From Flammeovirgaceae bacterium (GTDB lineage Bacteria > Bacteroidota > Bacteroidia > Cytophagales > Cyclobacteriaceae), in the NCBI GenBank assembly GCA_027487845.1, contig JAIYCV010000051.1, positions 1 through 64,000 of the forward strand: 64,000 bases of DNA. The letters are read 5' to 3'. How positions within the stretch are numbered: position 1 is the first letter of the stretch; the number at the start of each line of letters is the position of its first letter. This document shows, piece after piece, positions 16,100 to 25,739 of the stretch. Made by a program: the position numbers and the translations under genes. A model generated the notes under the pieces. The model searched no databases, was not told where the DNA came from, and was given only the letters and a program-made list of their open reading frames with translations.

Positions 16100-16525
16100 C
16101 TACTTTAAATCACTTCCATTAGTATGAGTTGGATTTAGAAGATTGCCATCCCGAGTGTTTTTCTGCACAGCAATGGCAGCAAAAAGGCTCAGCGTGAATG
16201 ACATTCCATAGAATCCTTTTTCACTCAAACTAAGGGTCGCGTTCCATAACCCTATTACAAGAAGTAGAATGGAGAGAATAGTTGAAAACCAAGATAAGCC
16301 ATAATAAATAGATGTAACAGGAATGTTTTCCATTTGATCTCGTACTACTTTTTGCAAAGAAACTGCCGAGAATAATCCATACATAAGAACCGTAAAGTAA
16401 TATCCTTTTTCATTTAATTGCATTTCCGCATTGTAAAGCCCGACAAAGAAAGAAGTCATACCCGCAACAAGTGCTATCCAAGAAGCTGCAACAAAGGCAT
16501 TAGAAGGGGCGGATTGATTGCTCAT
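16100..16525 (-). CDS. YiaA/YiaB-like inner-membrane protein
   Basis: A 141-residue protein with two copies of the YiaA/B two-helix unit. The repeats are visible as [19 protein letters not shown] (first) and [20 protein letters not shown] (second), each followed by a second hydrophobic helix and a basic QKxxRD segment, giving four helices in all. E. coli YiaA and YiaB have the same fold and no assigned function. It is the first gene of the eight-gene minus-strand operon, 26 bases before the SpeD homologue. The 152-base upstream region is shared with the divergent alpha-2-macroglobulin gene. Confidence 0.82.
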   Translation of the reverse strand: MSNQSAPSNAFVAASWIALVAGMTSFFVGLYNAEMQLNEKGYYFTVLMYGLFSAVSLQKVVRDQMENIPVTSIYYGLSWFSTILSILLLVIGLWNATLSLSEKGFYGMSFTLSLFAAIAVQKNTRDGNLLNPTHTNGSDLK

Positions 16526-16637
16526 AGTTTTACGGTTTTATTTAAATCCAATAATAATAAAAATCTTAAAAGAAACAGCCCTTTAATCGAAATTTTATTG
16601 TTGATATTTCTTTAGCATGCACTAAAAATGATGTATT

Positions 16638-16645
16638 TAATTTTG
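16638..16645 (+). promoter_or_regulatory. -7 promoter element for the A2M-pbpC operon (TAATTTTG)
   Basis: Exact TAnnTTTG match 32 bases before the ATG of the alpha-2-macroglobulin gene. No TTG was found at the standard upstream distance, so the promoter is only half supported. Confidence 0.4.
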
Positions 16646-16677
16646 ATATTTGGTCACCTCTTAACTCTACCACACCG

Positions 16678-19600
16678 ATGAAAGCATCTAACTCATTGCT
16701 AGCGATTTTTGCAACCTTTTTTTTGATCACTTTGCTAATAAGCTGCGGCACAAAAACTGACAAGCCTACTACTTACGTTGACCCCGCTTTTGGAGAGTTC
16801 ATTACCTCGTACACAGCGGGAGTAGTTAGTTCTAACTCTACTATTAAGATTGTGTTTGCAAAGGCCGCGTTACCTTCGGATGCTTCGCTTGGCGAGACTT
16901 CGGGCTCCTACTTTGATATTAGTCCAAGTGTGGAAGGGAAAACCGTTTGGTTGGATAATCAAACTGTTGAGTTCAGACCATCACAAAGAATGAAGACCGG
17001 TCAAATTTATGAAGTTGCTTTTCAACTTTCAAAACTATTTTCGGTAAAGAAGGAGCTAGCCGAGTTCACCTATTCATTTCAGGTGATCCCTCAAAATTAT
17101 GAACTCGCAGTCAACAATATTAAGCCGTATATCAAAACAGAATTAAAAAGACAAAAAATAGAGGGAAGTCTAACCACAGCCGATTTTGCCGAACCTGAGT
17201 TGGTGGAAAAAATGATGTCTGCACAGCAAGAAGGAAAGTCACTGAAAATCTCATGGGAGCACGATGTCGAAAGAAAAAACCATTCATTTATAGTTGAAGA
17301 CGTTGTTCGAAAAGAAAAAGAAAGTGAGGTAGTGCTTTCTGCAAATGGAAATAGTATTGAAGTAGACAAATCACTGGAGGAAAAAGTCACTGTTCCTTCG
17401 TTGGATGATTTTAAATTAATGAACGCCCGGGTAATTCAAAATCCTAACCAATATGTGGCGTTACAGTTTTCCGATCCTATTAAAGAAGGTCAGCAATTAA
17501 ACGGACTCATTTCAATTGGCGATGATCGCGGGCTGCAATTGGATTTTGACATCCATGACAATGAGATATGGGTGTACCCTCCTGTGCGCCAAGCAGGCAC
17601 AAAAACAATTTATTTGGAAGCTGGAATTAGGAATATCCTAGATTTTAAAATGAAGAAGCCAAGTACAGCTGAAATTGTGTTTGAGCAGTTAAAGCCTGCC
17701 GTTAAGTTTGTTGGAAAAGGCTCAATTTTACCTAGTACAGATGGCTTAGTGGTACCCTTTGAGGCTGTTAATTTGAAGGCGGTTGACGTGAGTATTAACA
17801 AGATATTTGAAAATAATATTCTTCAATTCTTACAAGTTAATACGATTGAGGGTGGGCGCGAACTTCACAGGGTGGGCAGAAACGTGTTGAAAAAAACAAT
17901 TCAACTCGACAATAGCGGAATCACCGACCTAGGCAAATGGAATCGCTTCACGCTGGATTTGAATACGCTAATTGCCACCGAGCCTGGTGCCATTTATCAA
18001 ATTGGAATTAAGTTTAAGAAATCTTACTCTGCTTATATCTGCGAAGGACAATCGGAAACGGAGTTAACTATTGCCGGGCAGGAGGAACCCGAAGAAAATT
18101 TTGGCTACCGAGAATACTATTATGATGATTACTACTATGACGAAGGATATGAATGGGAGCAACGCGATAATCCATGTCACACATCGTACTATTCATCGTC
18201 CGAAAGAAGGATTCAAAAGAATATTCTTGCTTCTGACATTGGCCTAATTGTTAAGAAAGGAGATGACGGAACCACTACTGTAGTGTCGACAGATTTGAAA
18301 ACAGCAAAGCCCCTAACAGGAGTAACAATAGAATTGTATGATTTCCAGCAACAGCTAACGAGCACCCTTACCACAAACCCGGATGGCCTTGCTACTTTAA
18401 ATTCAAAGAACTTTCCTTTTGCAGTGATAGCCAAAAACGGGACTCAACGTGGTTATCTGAGGCTCGTAGATGGCGAATCAGTTTCGTTAAGTGGGTTTGA
18501 TGTTTCGGGCGAAAGTATCAGCAAAGGATTAAAGGGCTTTCTGTATGGCGAACGCGGTGTTTGGCGACCGGGCGATTCCCTTTTCCTGAGCTTTATTTTG
18601 GAAGATAAAAACAAAACATTGCCGCCTGCGCATCCCGTGGTGTTTGAATTGCTGAATCCGCAAGGCGTTGTAACAAGCCGGCTCGTAAAGTCTTCTTCCG
18701 AAAATGGCTTTTATAAGTTTGCTACCGCCACCACACCGGATGCTCCCACAGGAAATTGGAATGCTCGCTTAAAAGTAGGTGGAGCTGAGTTCAGCCAACA
18801 AATAAAGATCGAGACGATCAAGCCAAATAGATTAAAGATTAACCTGGATTTTGGGGTGGATAAAATCACTAATAATGAGGCACATGGTGATTTATCCGTA
18901 AAATGGCTGCACGGAGCAGTGGCAAGAAATTTAAAAGCCGAATTTGAAATGATAGTGTTGAAGGGGAGTACCTCCTTTAAATCATACGAGAGCTTCACAT
19001 TTGAGGAAGTAAACAGTTCATTCAATACGCTGATAAAACCAATCTTCCAAGGCAACCTGAGTGAAGAAGGGAAGGCGGCCATTAACGTGTCACTCGAAAG
19101 TGCGAAGTATCCGGGTTTTATGAATGTTGTATTTAAAGGTAAGGTTTTTGAAGAAAGCGGTAACTTTAGTGTTGATCGTTTCGGTTTGCCGTTCTATCCG
19201 TATAAGTCGTATGTAGGTGTACGCCTGCCTGAAGGCGAAAAGTATAGCGGTATGCTTTACACAGATGAGGATCAAATAGCCGATGTTCTTTTTCTTGATA
19301 GCGATGGAAAGCCTGTGGCGCGCGAAGGTGCTGAGATCAATTTGTACCGATTAGATCGATACTGGTGGTGGGATAACTCCTCAGATAATATTGCCAACTA
19401 CATAGAACGAAATGCATCAACGCTGGTTAGCTCTGGAAAAATCAATGCTTCGAATGGGAAAGGGAGCTGGAAATTCAAGGTAGCAAATGCTGATTGGGGA
19501 ACTTATTATATTAAAGTTTGCGATCCGGTTTCTGGGCATTGCACCAGCAAAACATTTTACATCGATCAACCCGGCTATTTCGGAAGAAACAGCCGAGCAG

Positions 19601-22236
19601 AAAAGGGAGGAGCCACCAGATTATCCTTTTCCGCTGACAAGCAGTCGTACAACGTAGGAGAGAAAATAAATCTATCAATCCCGGGCAGTGGCGAAAGTCG
19701 CGCGTTTATTTCTATTGAAAATGGAAGTAAAGTGCTTTCTAATCAATGGGTGGAAACCAAGAAAGGCGATAACAAAGTTGCTATTGAAGTTACACCCGAA
19801 ATGGCACCTAATGTATTCGTAAACATAACGCTACTGCAGCCTCATTCGCAAACAAGCAATGACCTGCCTATCCGATTATATGGGATCATACCTTTGGGTA
19901 TTGAAAACCCGTTGACCCATCTTGATCCTCAAATTGAAATGGCAAACGAACTCGAGCCAGGGCAGGAGGTACGGATCAAAGTCTCGGAGAAATCAAATCG
20001 GAAAATGACTTTCACGTTAGCGATGGTTGACGAAGGATTGCTGGACATCACAAAATTCAAAACACCCGAACCATGGAAAAGATTTTACGTTCGCGAGGCA
20101 CTTGGCGTGAAAACGTGGGATTTATTTGATGATGTAATTGGGGCTTACGGTGGGCGAATAGAAAGGCTGTTTGCTATTGGTGGAGATGGCGATCTGAAAG
20201 GTAAAGATGATGACCCAAGGGCAAATCGATTTAAGCCGGCCGTTAAGTTTTTCGGGCCTTACACCGTAAATGGCGGAAATCAGGAAGTGAAGTTTACAAT
20301 GCCACAATACATCGGTTCAGTAAAAGTAATGGTGGTGGCAGGCTTTAAGGGTGCTTACGGGAATGTCGATAAAGTAGTACCGGTAAGAAAGCCGCTCATG
20401 GTACTCGCCACACTGCCGCGCGTGTTAGGCCCAGAAGAGAAAGTAAAACTGCCAATAACATTATTCACCCAGGATAAGAGAATACGAAGTGCTAAAGTGG
20501 AGATAAAACTCACGGGGCCTTTGGCATTAGAAGGCGAATCTAGCCGAACGATTCAAATTCCTAGCTCAGGAGATATTACAGTTGATTTTGATCTGGCTGT
20601 GAAAGTGGAAGTAGGCATTGCAAAGGTAGCGGTGAAGGCGACCAGCGGGGCATACCAATCTACAGACGAAATTGAAATTGAAGTTCGTAACCCAAACGTC
20701 ACGGAAACTCAGATCACAGAGACGTTTCTCGAAGCAGGCAAAGTGTGGAATAGTTCTGTTGCACCCGCAGGCATGTTGGGAACAAACACGAGCGTGTTAG
20801 AGGTTTCCACCTTACCACCCATCAATTTGGGTTATCGGCTTCGGTATTTGATGGACTATCCGCACGGCTGCGTTGAACAAACTAGTTCTGCTGCCTTCCC
20901 ACAATTATATCTGGATGTTGTGAAGGAATTGACGGAGCAAGAAAAAACAAGAACCAAGTTTAATGTGACCAAGGCTATTGAACGATTGAAAATGTTTTTA
21001 GCCCGTGATGGCGGTTTCGGTTATTGGCCTGGAGATAATGAATCCAACGAATGGGGGACAACCTATGCTGGCCATTTCCTGCTGGAGGCATCAAGCAAAG
21101 GTTATTTCGTACCCGATGACATGCTGAAACGTTGGAAGAAATACCAAAAAAATAAAGCTGCGGAGTGGCGAAAAATTACAAACAAGAATTATTACTATGA
21201 TAACGAATTGATTCAATCTTATCGCTTGTACACGTTGGCATTGGCCGGAACTCCTGAGTTAGGAGCTATGAACCGACTGCGAGAAGAACCTTCGCTTTCA
21301 ATTCAATCTAAATGGATGTTGGCCGCTTCTTATATGAAAGCTGGTCAGCCAGAGGCTGCTAAAAGCCTGGTAACCAATTTGACCACCTCCATTAAACCGT
21401 ATCAAGAACTATCCTACACGTATGGAAGCGATGTACGCGACCAAGCGATCATCTTAGAGACACTTATCTTGATGAAGGAGAAAACAAAAGCGTTTGAGTT
21501 GGTAAAAATTCTTTCAAATAAATTGAGCAATCAACAATGGATGAGCACGCAAACAGTGGCCTATGCATTAAAAGCGATTGGTCAATTTGTTGCGAGTGAG
21601 AAAAGAGGCGAATTGAAATTCAGCTATAATTTAGGTGGAAAAGAAGTTAACGCGGTTTCTCAACTTCCGCTTTCGCAAGTTGCTCTTGATTTGAAAGGCC
21701 TTCAAAAACTACCGATCAAGGTAACTAATGAAGGTGGTGGCAGTCTTTTTGTGAGAATTATCAATACAGGCATTCCAGCCCAAGGCCAGGAGAAAGCCGT
21801 GGAAAGTAATCTGGCAATTTATACTTCTTTTCAGGATATGAAAGGAAATGATATTGACGTGTCGAAACTCGTTCAAGGAACTGAATTTAAAGCAACCGTT
21901 ACTGTTAAAAACCCGGGCTTAAGAGGCGATTATGAAAACATGGCATTAACTCAGGTTTTTCCGTCCGGCTGGGAGATTAACAATCTAAGGCTTACCAACG
22001 ATGAAGGTCAAGTCAAAACCGATCGTGGCGATTATCAGGATATTCGTGATGATCGGGTTTACACTTATTTTAGACTTACCGGGTCACGAACATTCACGGT
22101 ATTACTTACGGCAAGTTACGCTGGTAAATTCTACTTGCCAGGCGTGAGCTGCTCTGCCATGTATGACAATAGTATTTCGTCTAAACAGGCAGGAAGGTTT
22201 GTTGAAGTTGTAAAGAAAGAGGTGGTCGTAAATTAA
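16678..22236 (+). CDS. Bacterial alpha-2-macroglobulin lipoprotein
   Basis: Periplasm-facing protease trap of 1852 residues. A lipoprotein signal ends in LLISC (Cys23). The macroglobulin-like domains are followed by the thioester motif GCVEQ, with Cys1398 in YPHGCVEQTSSAA, which forms the reactive bond that captures proteases cleaving the bait region. The thioester (complement-like) helical domain continues with GGFGYWPG. A Tyr/Asp-rich stretch near 475-485 (YYYDDYYYDEG) is unusual low-complexity sequence. The next gene, pbpC, begins 3 bases after the stop; A2M-PBP1C pairing is well known in bacteria and suggests trapping of proteases that breach the envelope while PBP1C mends the wall. Confidence 0.95.
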   Translation: MKASNSLLAIFATFFLITLLISCGTKTDKPTTYVDPAFGEFITSYTAGVVSSNSTIKIVFAKAALPSDASLGETSGSYFDISPSVEGKTVWLDNQTVEFRPSQRMKTGQIYEVAFQLSKLFSVKKELAEFTYSFQVIPQNYELAVNNIKPYIKTELKRQKIEGSLTTADFAEPELVEKMMSAQQEGKSLKISWEHDVERKNHSFIVEDVVRKEKESEVVLSANGNSIEVDKSLEEKVTVPSLDDFKLMNARVIQNPNQYVALQFSDPIKEGQQLNGLISIGDDRGLQLDFDIHDNEIWVYPPVRQAGTKTIYLEAGIRNILDFKMKKPSTAEIVFEQLKPAVKFVGKGSILPSTDGLVVPFEAVNLKAVDVSINKIFENNILQFLQVNTIEGGRELHRVGRNVLKKTIQLDNSGITDLGKWNRFTLDLNTLIATEPGAIYQIGIKFKKSYSAYICEGQSETELTIAGQEEPEENFGYREYYYDDYYYDEGYEWEQRDNPCHTSYYSSSERRIQKNILASDIGLIVKKGDDGTTTVVSTDLKTAKPLTGVTIELYDFQQQLTSTLTTNPDGLATLNSKNFPFAVIAKNGTQRGYLRLVDGESVSLSGFDVSGESISKGLKGFLYGERGVWRPGDSLFLSFILEDKNKTLPPAHPVVFELLNPQGVVTSRLVKSSSENGFYKFATATTPDAPTGNWNARLKVGGAEFSQQIKIETIKPNRLKINLDFGVDKITNNEAHGDLSVKWLHGAVARNLKAEFEMIVLKGSTSFKSYESFTFEEVNSSFNTLIKPIFQGNLSEEGKAAINVSLESAKYPGFMNVVFKGKVFEESGNFSVDRFGLPFYPYKSYVGVRLPEGEKYSGMLYTDEDQIADVLFLDSDGKPVAREGAEINLYRLDRYWWWDNSSDNIANYIERNASTLVSSGKINASNGKGSWKFKVANADWGTYYIKVCDPVSGHCTSKTFYIDQPGYFGRNSRAEKGGATRLSFSADKQSYNVGEKINLSIPGSGESRAFISIENGSKVLSNQWVETKKGDNKVAIEVTPEMAPNVFVNITLLQPHSQTSNDLPIRLYGIIPLGIENPLTHLDPQIEMANELEPGQEVRIKVSEKSNRKMTFTLAMVDEGLLDITKFKTPEPWKRFYVREALGVKTWDLFDDVIGAYGGRIERLFAIGGDGDLKGKDDDPRANRFKPAVKFFGPYTVNGGNQEVKFTMPQYIGSVKVMVVAGFKGAYGNVDKVVPVRKPLMVLATLPRVLGPEEKVKLPITLFTQDKRIRSAKVEIKLTGPLALEGESSRTIQIPSSGDITVDFDLAVKVEVGIAKVAVKATSGAYQSTDEIEIEVRNPNVTETQITETFLEAGKVWNSSVAPAGMLGTNTSVLEVSTLPPINLGYRLRYLMDYPHGCVEQTSSAAFPQLYLDVVKELTEQEKTRTKFNVTKAIERLKMFLARDGGFGYWPGDNESNEWGTTYAGHFLLEASSKGYFVPDDMLKRWKKYQKNKAAEWRKITNKNYYYDNELIQSYRLYTLALAGTPELGAMNRLREEPSLSIQSKWMLAASYMKAGQPEAAKSLVTNLTTSIKPYQELSYTYGSDVRDQAIILETLILMKEKTKAFELVKILSNKLSNQQWMSTQTVAYALKAIGQFVASEKRGELKFSYNLGGKEVNAVSQLPLSQVALDLKGLQKLPIKVTNEGGGSLFVRIINTGIPAQGQEKAVESNLAIYTSFQDMKGNDIDVSKLVQGTEFKATVTVKNPGLRGDYENMALTQVFPSGWEINNLRLTNDEGQVKTDRGDYQDIRDDRVYTYFRLTGSRTFTVLLTASYAGKFYLPGVSCSAMYDNSISSKQAGRFVEVVKKEVVVN

Positions 22237-22239
22237 AAA

Positions 22240-24612
22240 GTGGCATTGACCCTGAGTCGAGTAAAGAAAACGTTACTAAATTGGAAGGTAATAGGTGGAG
22301 CGATTATTCTCTCCACCTTTTTCTATTTCAGCCTACCGCAAGTTCTTTTTTCAGATCCTTATTCTACAGTGCTTGACGATAGAAAAGGCAATTTGCTTAG
22401 TGCTGCCATTGCCGCTGATAGTCAATGGCGCTTTCCAGAGCAAACCTCAGTGCCTGATAAATTTAAGAAGGCAATAATTTTATTTGAAGACAAGAGATTT
22501 GAACATCATCCTGGAGTTGATCCACTTGCATTTTCCAGGGCGATAAAACAAAACATCGCGGCAAGGAAAATTGTAAGTGGTGGCAGTACGCTGTCGATGC
22601 AGGTAATCCGCTTGGCGCGAAAAAATAGATCTCGATCGGTATGGGAAAAGATCATCGAATTAGTGCTTGCTGTTCGTCTGGAGTTTCGCTATTCGAAAGA
22701 TGAAATCCTTTCCCTATATGCGTCCCATGCACCGTTCGGTGGAAATGTAGTAGGGTTAGAAGCGGCCTGCTGGCGTTACTTTGGCAGAGATCAAATGCAA
22801 CTCAGTTGGGCCGAAGCGGCAATGCTCGCTGTGCTGCCCAATAACCCTTCGCTCATCCATTTAGGCAAAAACAGAACTAAACTCAAAGTAAAACGAGATC
22901 GCCTATTGAAGCGTCTGCACCAAGAAGGCAACCTCGATGCCATCTCCTATAGCCTTGCTATATCCGAAAGTATTCCTGAATATCCACTGGCATTGCCACG
23001 ACTAGCCCCCCATTTGTTGGATAGAATTGCACAGCAGCAGATTACAAATAAGATCAAGACAACGATCGATTTGGTGCTTCAACAGCGCGTAAAACAAGTA
23101 TTACACGAACACTACCTTCGGCTAAAAGGAAACCAGATTTTTAACGCTGCCGCAGTGGTTGCTGAAGTGAACACGGGAAATGTGCTGGCGTATGTAGGCA
23201 ATGTAGAATCGGGTTTTGAGCATCAGGAAAATGTGGATGTCATTAACAGTCCTAGAAGTACGGGCAGCATTTTGAAGCCATTTCTTTATGCAGCCATGCT
23301 AGATGAAGGCAAGATGCTTCCCAAAACATTGCAGCCCGACATCCCGATGGTAATTAACGGATTTGCCCCACAGAATTTTTCACGCGAGTACGATGGAGCA
23401 GTCTCCGCTGACAAGGCATTGATTCGCTCGTTAAATATTCCAGCCGTAGAAGAGCTAAGAAACTTTCGTTATGAAAAATTCTATACGCTGCTCAACAACA
23501 TTGGATTAACCACTATTAAAAAACCGGCCGATCATTATGGTTTGTCTCTTATTTTGGGTGGAGCAGAAGGTACTTTATGGGACATCACGGGAGCGTATGC
23601 TTCTATGGCCCGAAGTCTAAACAACTTTTTTGAGCATCCCGGCAAAAACAAGTATAGAAAGAGCGATTTTCATCCGTTGCGATTTCTTGCTTCCGATTCA
23701 ATTATCCACGAAAGTGAACTAGAGGAAGTTAATTTTGTCAGTGCAGCTGCAACCTATTTAACTTTTGATGTCTTGCAAGAAGTCTACCGACCGGGAGAAG
23801 AAACGGGCTGGCGTTATTTCAATAGTTCGAAAAGAATTGCTTGGAAAACGGGCACCAGTCATGGCTTCCGCGATGGCTGGGCGATTGGATTAAATGCGGA
23901 TTATGTGGTGGGCGTTTGGGTTGGCAATGCGGATGGGGAGGGGAGAGCTGGGTTAACAGGAACAGAAACGGCAGCCCCCATTTTGTTTGATGTCTTTTCT
24001 TCACTTCCGGGTAATACTTGGTTTAGACAGCCCAAAGAAGAAATGGCCGAAGTTCCGATTTGCGCAAAAAGTGGTTTCAGGGCTTCGACCTATTGTGATG
24101 AACTCGATACAGTTTGGATAACTAGACCAGGACTGCAAACACTGCCTTGCCCTTATCACAAACAGGTTCATTTATCGCAAGACAAAAAGTTTCAAGTGCA
24201 TTCGAATTGCGAAGAGTTAGAAAAAATGAAAACCGTCAATTGGTTTGTGTTGCCAGCAATTCAAGAATACTATTACAAGAAAAAGAACATTTACTATCAA
24301 CCCTTACCACTTTATCGCAGCGATTGTGTCAGCTCGAGGTCAGTAGCCGTTATGGATATTATTTATCCTAAAAGGCTATCGAAAATTTTCTTGCCTCGCG
24401 AGTTGACAGGCTCCGCGGGAAATGCTGTTTTTGAGGCAGCTCATAGAAATCCAACTGCGAAAATCTTCTGGCATTTGGATGATGTGTATATCGGTTCAAC
24501 AAAGGAAATTCATAAACTCAGCGTTCATGCCGACCTGGGAAGCCACAAGCTAACCTTAGTGGACGGAAACGGAGAAATTATTGAGTCCTTTTTTGAGGTT
24601 TTATCACAATGA
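22240..24612 (+). CDS. pbpC: Penicillin-binding protein 1C
   Basis: Bifunctional peptidoglycan synthase of 790 residues, starting with GTG directly after the alpha-2-macroglobulin gene. One N-terminal membrane anchor (VIGGAIILSTFFYFSLP) is followed by a GT51 glycosyltransferase domain (EDKRFEHHPGVDP with the catalytic Glu, then GGSTLSMQ). The transpeptidase domain has SxxK at Ser343-Lys346 (GSILKP), an SxN-type SLN and KTG at 536-538 (WKTGTSHGFRDGW). The C-terminal region contains Cys-rich segments and a BiPBP_C-type beta domain typical of PBP1C. All catalytic motifs are intact. Confidence 0.94.
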   Translation: MALTLSRVKKTLLNWKVIGGAIILSTFFYFSLPQVLFSDPYSTVLDDRKGNLLSAAIAADSQWRFPEQTSVPDKFKKAIILFEDKRFEHHPGVDPLAFSRAIKQNIAARKIVSGGSTLSMQVIRLARKNRSRSVWEKIIELVLAVRLEFRYSKDEILSLYASHAPFGGNVVGLEAACWRYFGRDQMQLSWAEAAMLAVLPNNPSLIHLGKNRTKLKVKRDRLLKRLHQEGNLDAISYSLAISESIPEYPLALPRLAPHLLDRIAQQQITNKIKTTIDLVLQQRVKQVLHEHYLRLKGNQIFNAAAVVAEVNTGNVLAYVGNVESGFEHQENVDVINSPRSTGSILKPFLYAAMLDEGKMLPKTLQPDIPMVINGFAPQNFSREYDGAVSADKALIRSLNIPAVEELRNFRYEKFYTLLNNIGLTTIKKPADHYGLSLILGGAEGTLWDITGAYASMARSLNNFFEHPGKNKYRKSDFHPLRFLASDSIIHESELEEVNFVSAAATYLTFDVLQEVYRPGEETGWRYFNSSKRIAWKTGTSHGFRDGWAIGLNADYVVGVWVGNADGEGRAGLTGTETAAPILFDVFSSLPGNTWFRQPKEEMAEVPICAKSGFRASTYCDELDTVWITRPGLQTLPCPYHKQVHLSQDKKFQVHSNCEELEKMKTVNWFVLPAIQEYYYKKKNIYYQPLPLYRSDCVSSRSVAVMDIIYPKRLSKIFLPRELTGSAGNAVFEAAHRNPTAKIFWHLDDVYIGSTKEIHKLSVHADLGSHKLTLVDGNGEIIESFFEVLSQ

Positions 24613-24919
24613 TTTTTTGTGAAATATAGTGACTTATTTCTCTGGTTAGTTCCAGCATCAGGCGCTGCTTTTACTTTCTCTTAACTACACTCTTTCTTTG
24701 ACTTCAATTACGCTGCACCCCTTCCGGCATAGCCCTCGAGGCTAGCGACTCAGCCCAGAAGAAAACAATGTAAAATTCAAATCAGTAATCTATATTTACA
24801 AGCTGTCAAAATTCTCAGTCACTTACCCTCCGAGAACGAAGAGAGACTCTGCGGAGGGGAAAAATAAGTTTCAAGATTTTTTCGCCAAAATATTTCTGTA
24901 AAATAAAAATAGTTGTACG
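24613..24919 (+). other. Intergenic region between pbpC and the toxin-antitoxin pair
   Basis: No coding frame is supported. The middle part (about 24710-24765) is more GC-rich than its surroundings and might be a decayed remnant, but I cannot match it to anything. The right part holds the hairpin-forming repeat at 24826-24864. Confidence 0.4.
24826..24864 (+). repeat. Left inverted repeat flanking the toxin-antitoxin module
   Basis: A 7-bp stem (24826-24832 with 24852-24858) forms a hairpin. Its right half, 24845-24864, matches the reverse complement of 25551-25570 at 17 of 20 positions (shared core GACTCTGCGGA). The two copies face each other across the toxin-antitoxin genes, about 725 bp apart, like the ends of a small mobile cassette. 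Confidence 0.5.
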
Positions 24920-25129
24920 ATGAAAGTATTGATAGATATACCCGACAGTGAGGCTACTTTCGGAATGAAAGTTTTAAAAAGCCTTTCCTTTGTGAAAAAT
25001 GCCAAGCCTATGACTAATACTGCTGTTGGTTTGTGGGATGACCTTAAGGAAGCTGCTGAACAGGTACGCTTACACAAGCAAGGAAAAATAAAACTGAAAA
25101 CTGCACAAGAGCTTTTAAATGAGTTATAG
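24920..25129 (+). CDS. Antitoxin of a type II toxin-antitoxin pair
   Basis: A 69-residue protein with a beta-strand start (MKVLIDIPDSEA), then helical segments ending KLKTAQELLNEL. The form (MKVxIDIPD, a short middle, and a C-terminal segment that would bind the toxin) is usual for antitoxins paired with RelE/ParE toxins in Bacteroidota. The identification rests mainly on context: its end overlaps the downstream toxin gene by 11 bases, so the two are translated together. No strong promoter motif is visible. Confidence 0.7.
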   Translation: MKVLIDIPDSEATFGMKVLKSLSFVKNAKPMTNTAVGLWDDLKEAAEQVRLHKQGKIKLKTAQELLNEL

Positions 25130-25454
25130 TATTATTCCTACGCATCGCTTTGAGAAAGAACTCAAACGACTGACTAAAAAATTCCCCTCGCTCAAAAATG
25201 AATTTGCTGTATTGATTGCCAGGATTACTAAGGACCCTGAAAGCGGTACTTTAATCGGCAATAACTGCTATAAAATCCGCTTGGCTATTGGTAGCAAAGG
25301 AAAAGGTAAAAGCGGTGGTGCAAGAGTTATTACTTATTTGTACATAGAAACTGAAGCGGTTTACCTGCTTACCATCTACGATAAAGGCGAAAAAGAAGAC
25401 CTAAAACCTAACGAACTCAAAGATATGATTCAGAGTTTGGAACTGGATATCTGA
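25119..25454 (+). CDS. RelE/ParE-family toxin
   Basis: A 111-residue basic protein of the RelE/ParE superfamily: an N-terminal helical hairpin (RFEKELKRLTKKFPSLKNEF), then the beta-sheet core with the conserved CYKIRLAIGSKGKGKSGGARVITY and a strand ending LLTIYDKGEKEDL. Such toxins cut ribosome-bound mRNA (RelE type) or act on gyrase (ParE type); the sequence alone does not say which. The paired antitoxin gene lies immediately upstream with overlapping frames. The whole module sits between inverted repeats, suggesting acquisition by transfer. Confidence 0.82.
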   Translation: MSYSIIPTHRFEKELKRLTKKFPSLKNEFAVLIARITKDPESGTLIGNNCYKIRLAIGSKGKGKSGGARVITYLYIETEAVYLLTIYDKGEKEDLKPNELKDMIQSLELDI

Positions 25455-25550
25455 AAGGAAGAAGCTATTTCTAGCGGGCGTTTGCAACGCTTTATAAAAG
25501 ATTTTTAGCTTAGGAATACCGTTACTATAAAAACCGTTTGAAATTTCACC

Positions 25551-25590
25551 TTTTCTCCTTCCGCAGAGTCCGAGTTGAGAATCAGCGAGG
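25551..25590 (-). repeat. Right inverted repeat flanking the toxin-antitoxin module
   Basis: The minus strand of 25551-25570 matches 24845-24864 at 17 of 20 positions and is followed by an A-rich flank, as in the left copy. The element also extends to 25590 with a partly matching outer arm (CCT...AGG). Confidence 0.5.
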
Positions 25591-25739
25591 AAAAAAATCA
25601 ACATAATAGGCAAACTCTTCTTACCTCCCCAACATGTAAAATTAGGTTGGCTTGTTACTTTTTCTTCTTTTTGGATTACTAGGAATGAATCGGTTGAATT
25701 CTAATCTAACTTGCCAACAGCTAATTGAAGTGCCTGCCT

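Noticed and set aside
16566-16763. 65-codon minus-strand frame across the divergent promoter region
   Set aside because: It covers the start of the alpha-2-macroglobulin gene and the promoter region, and has no recognisable sequence.
24710-24765. GC-richer patch after pbpC as a transposase remnant
   Set aside because: Frames on both strands are broken by stops and no transposase motif can be read.
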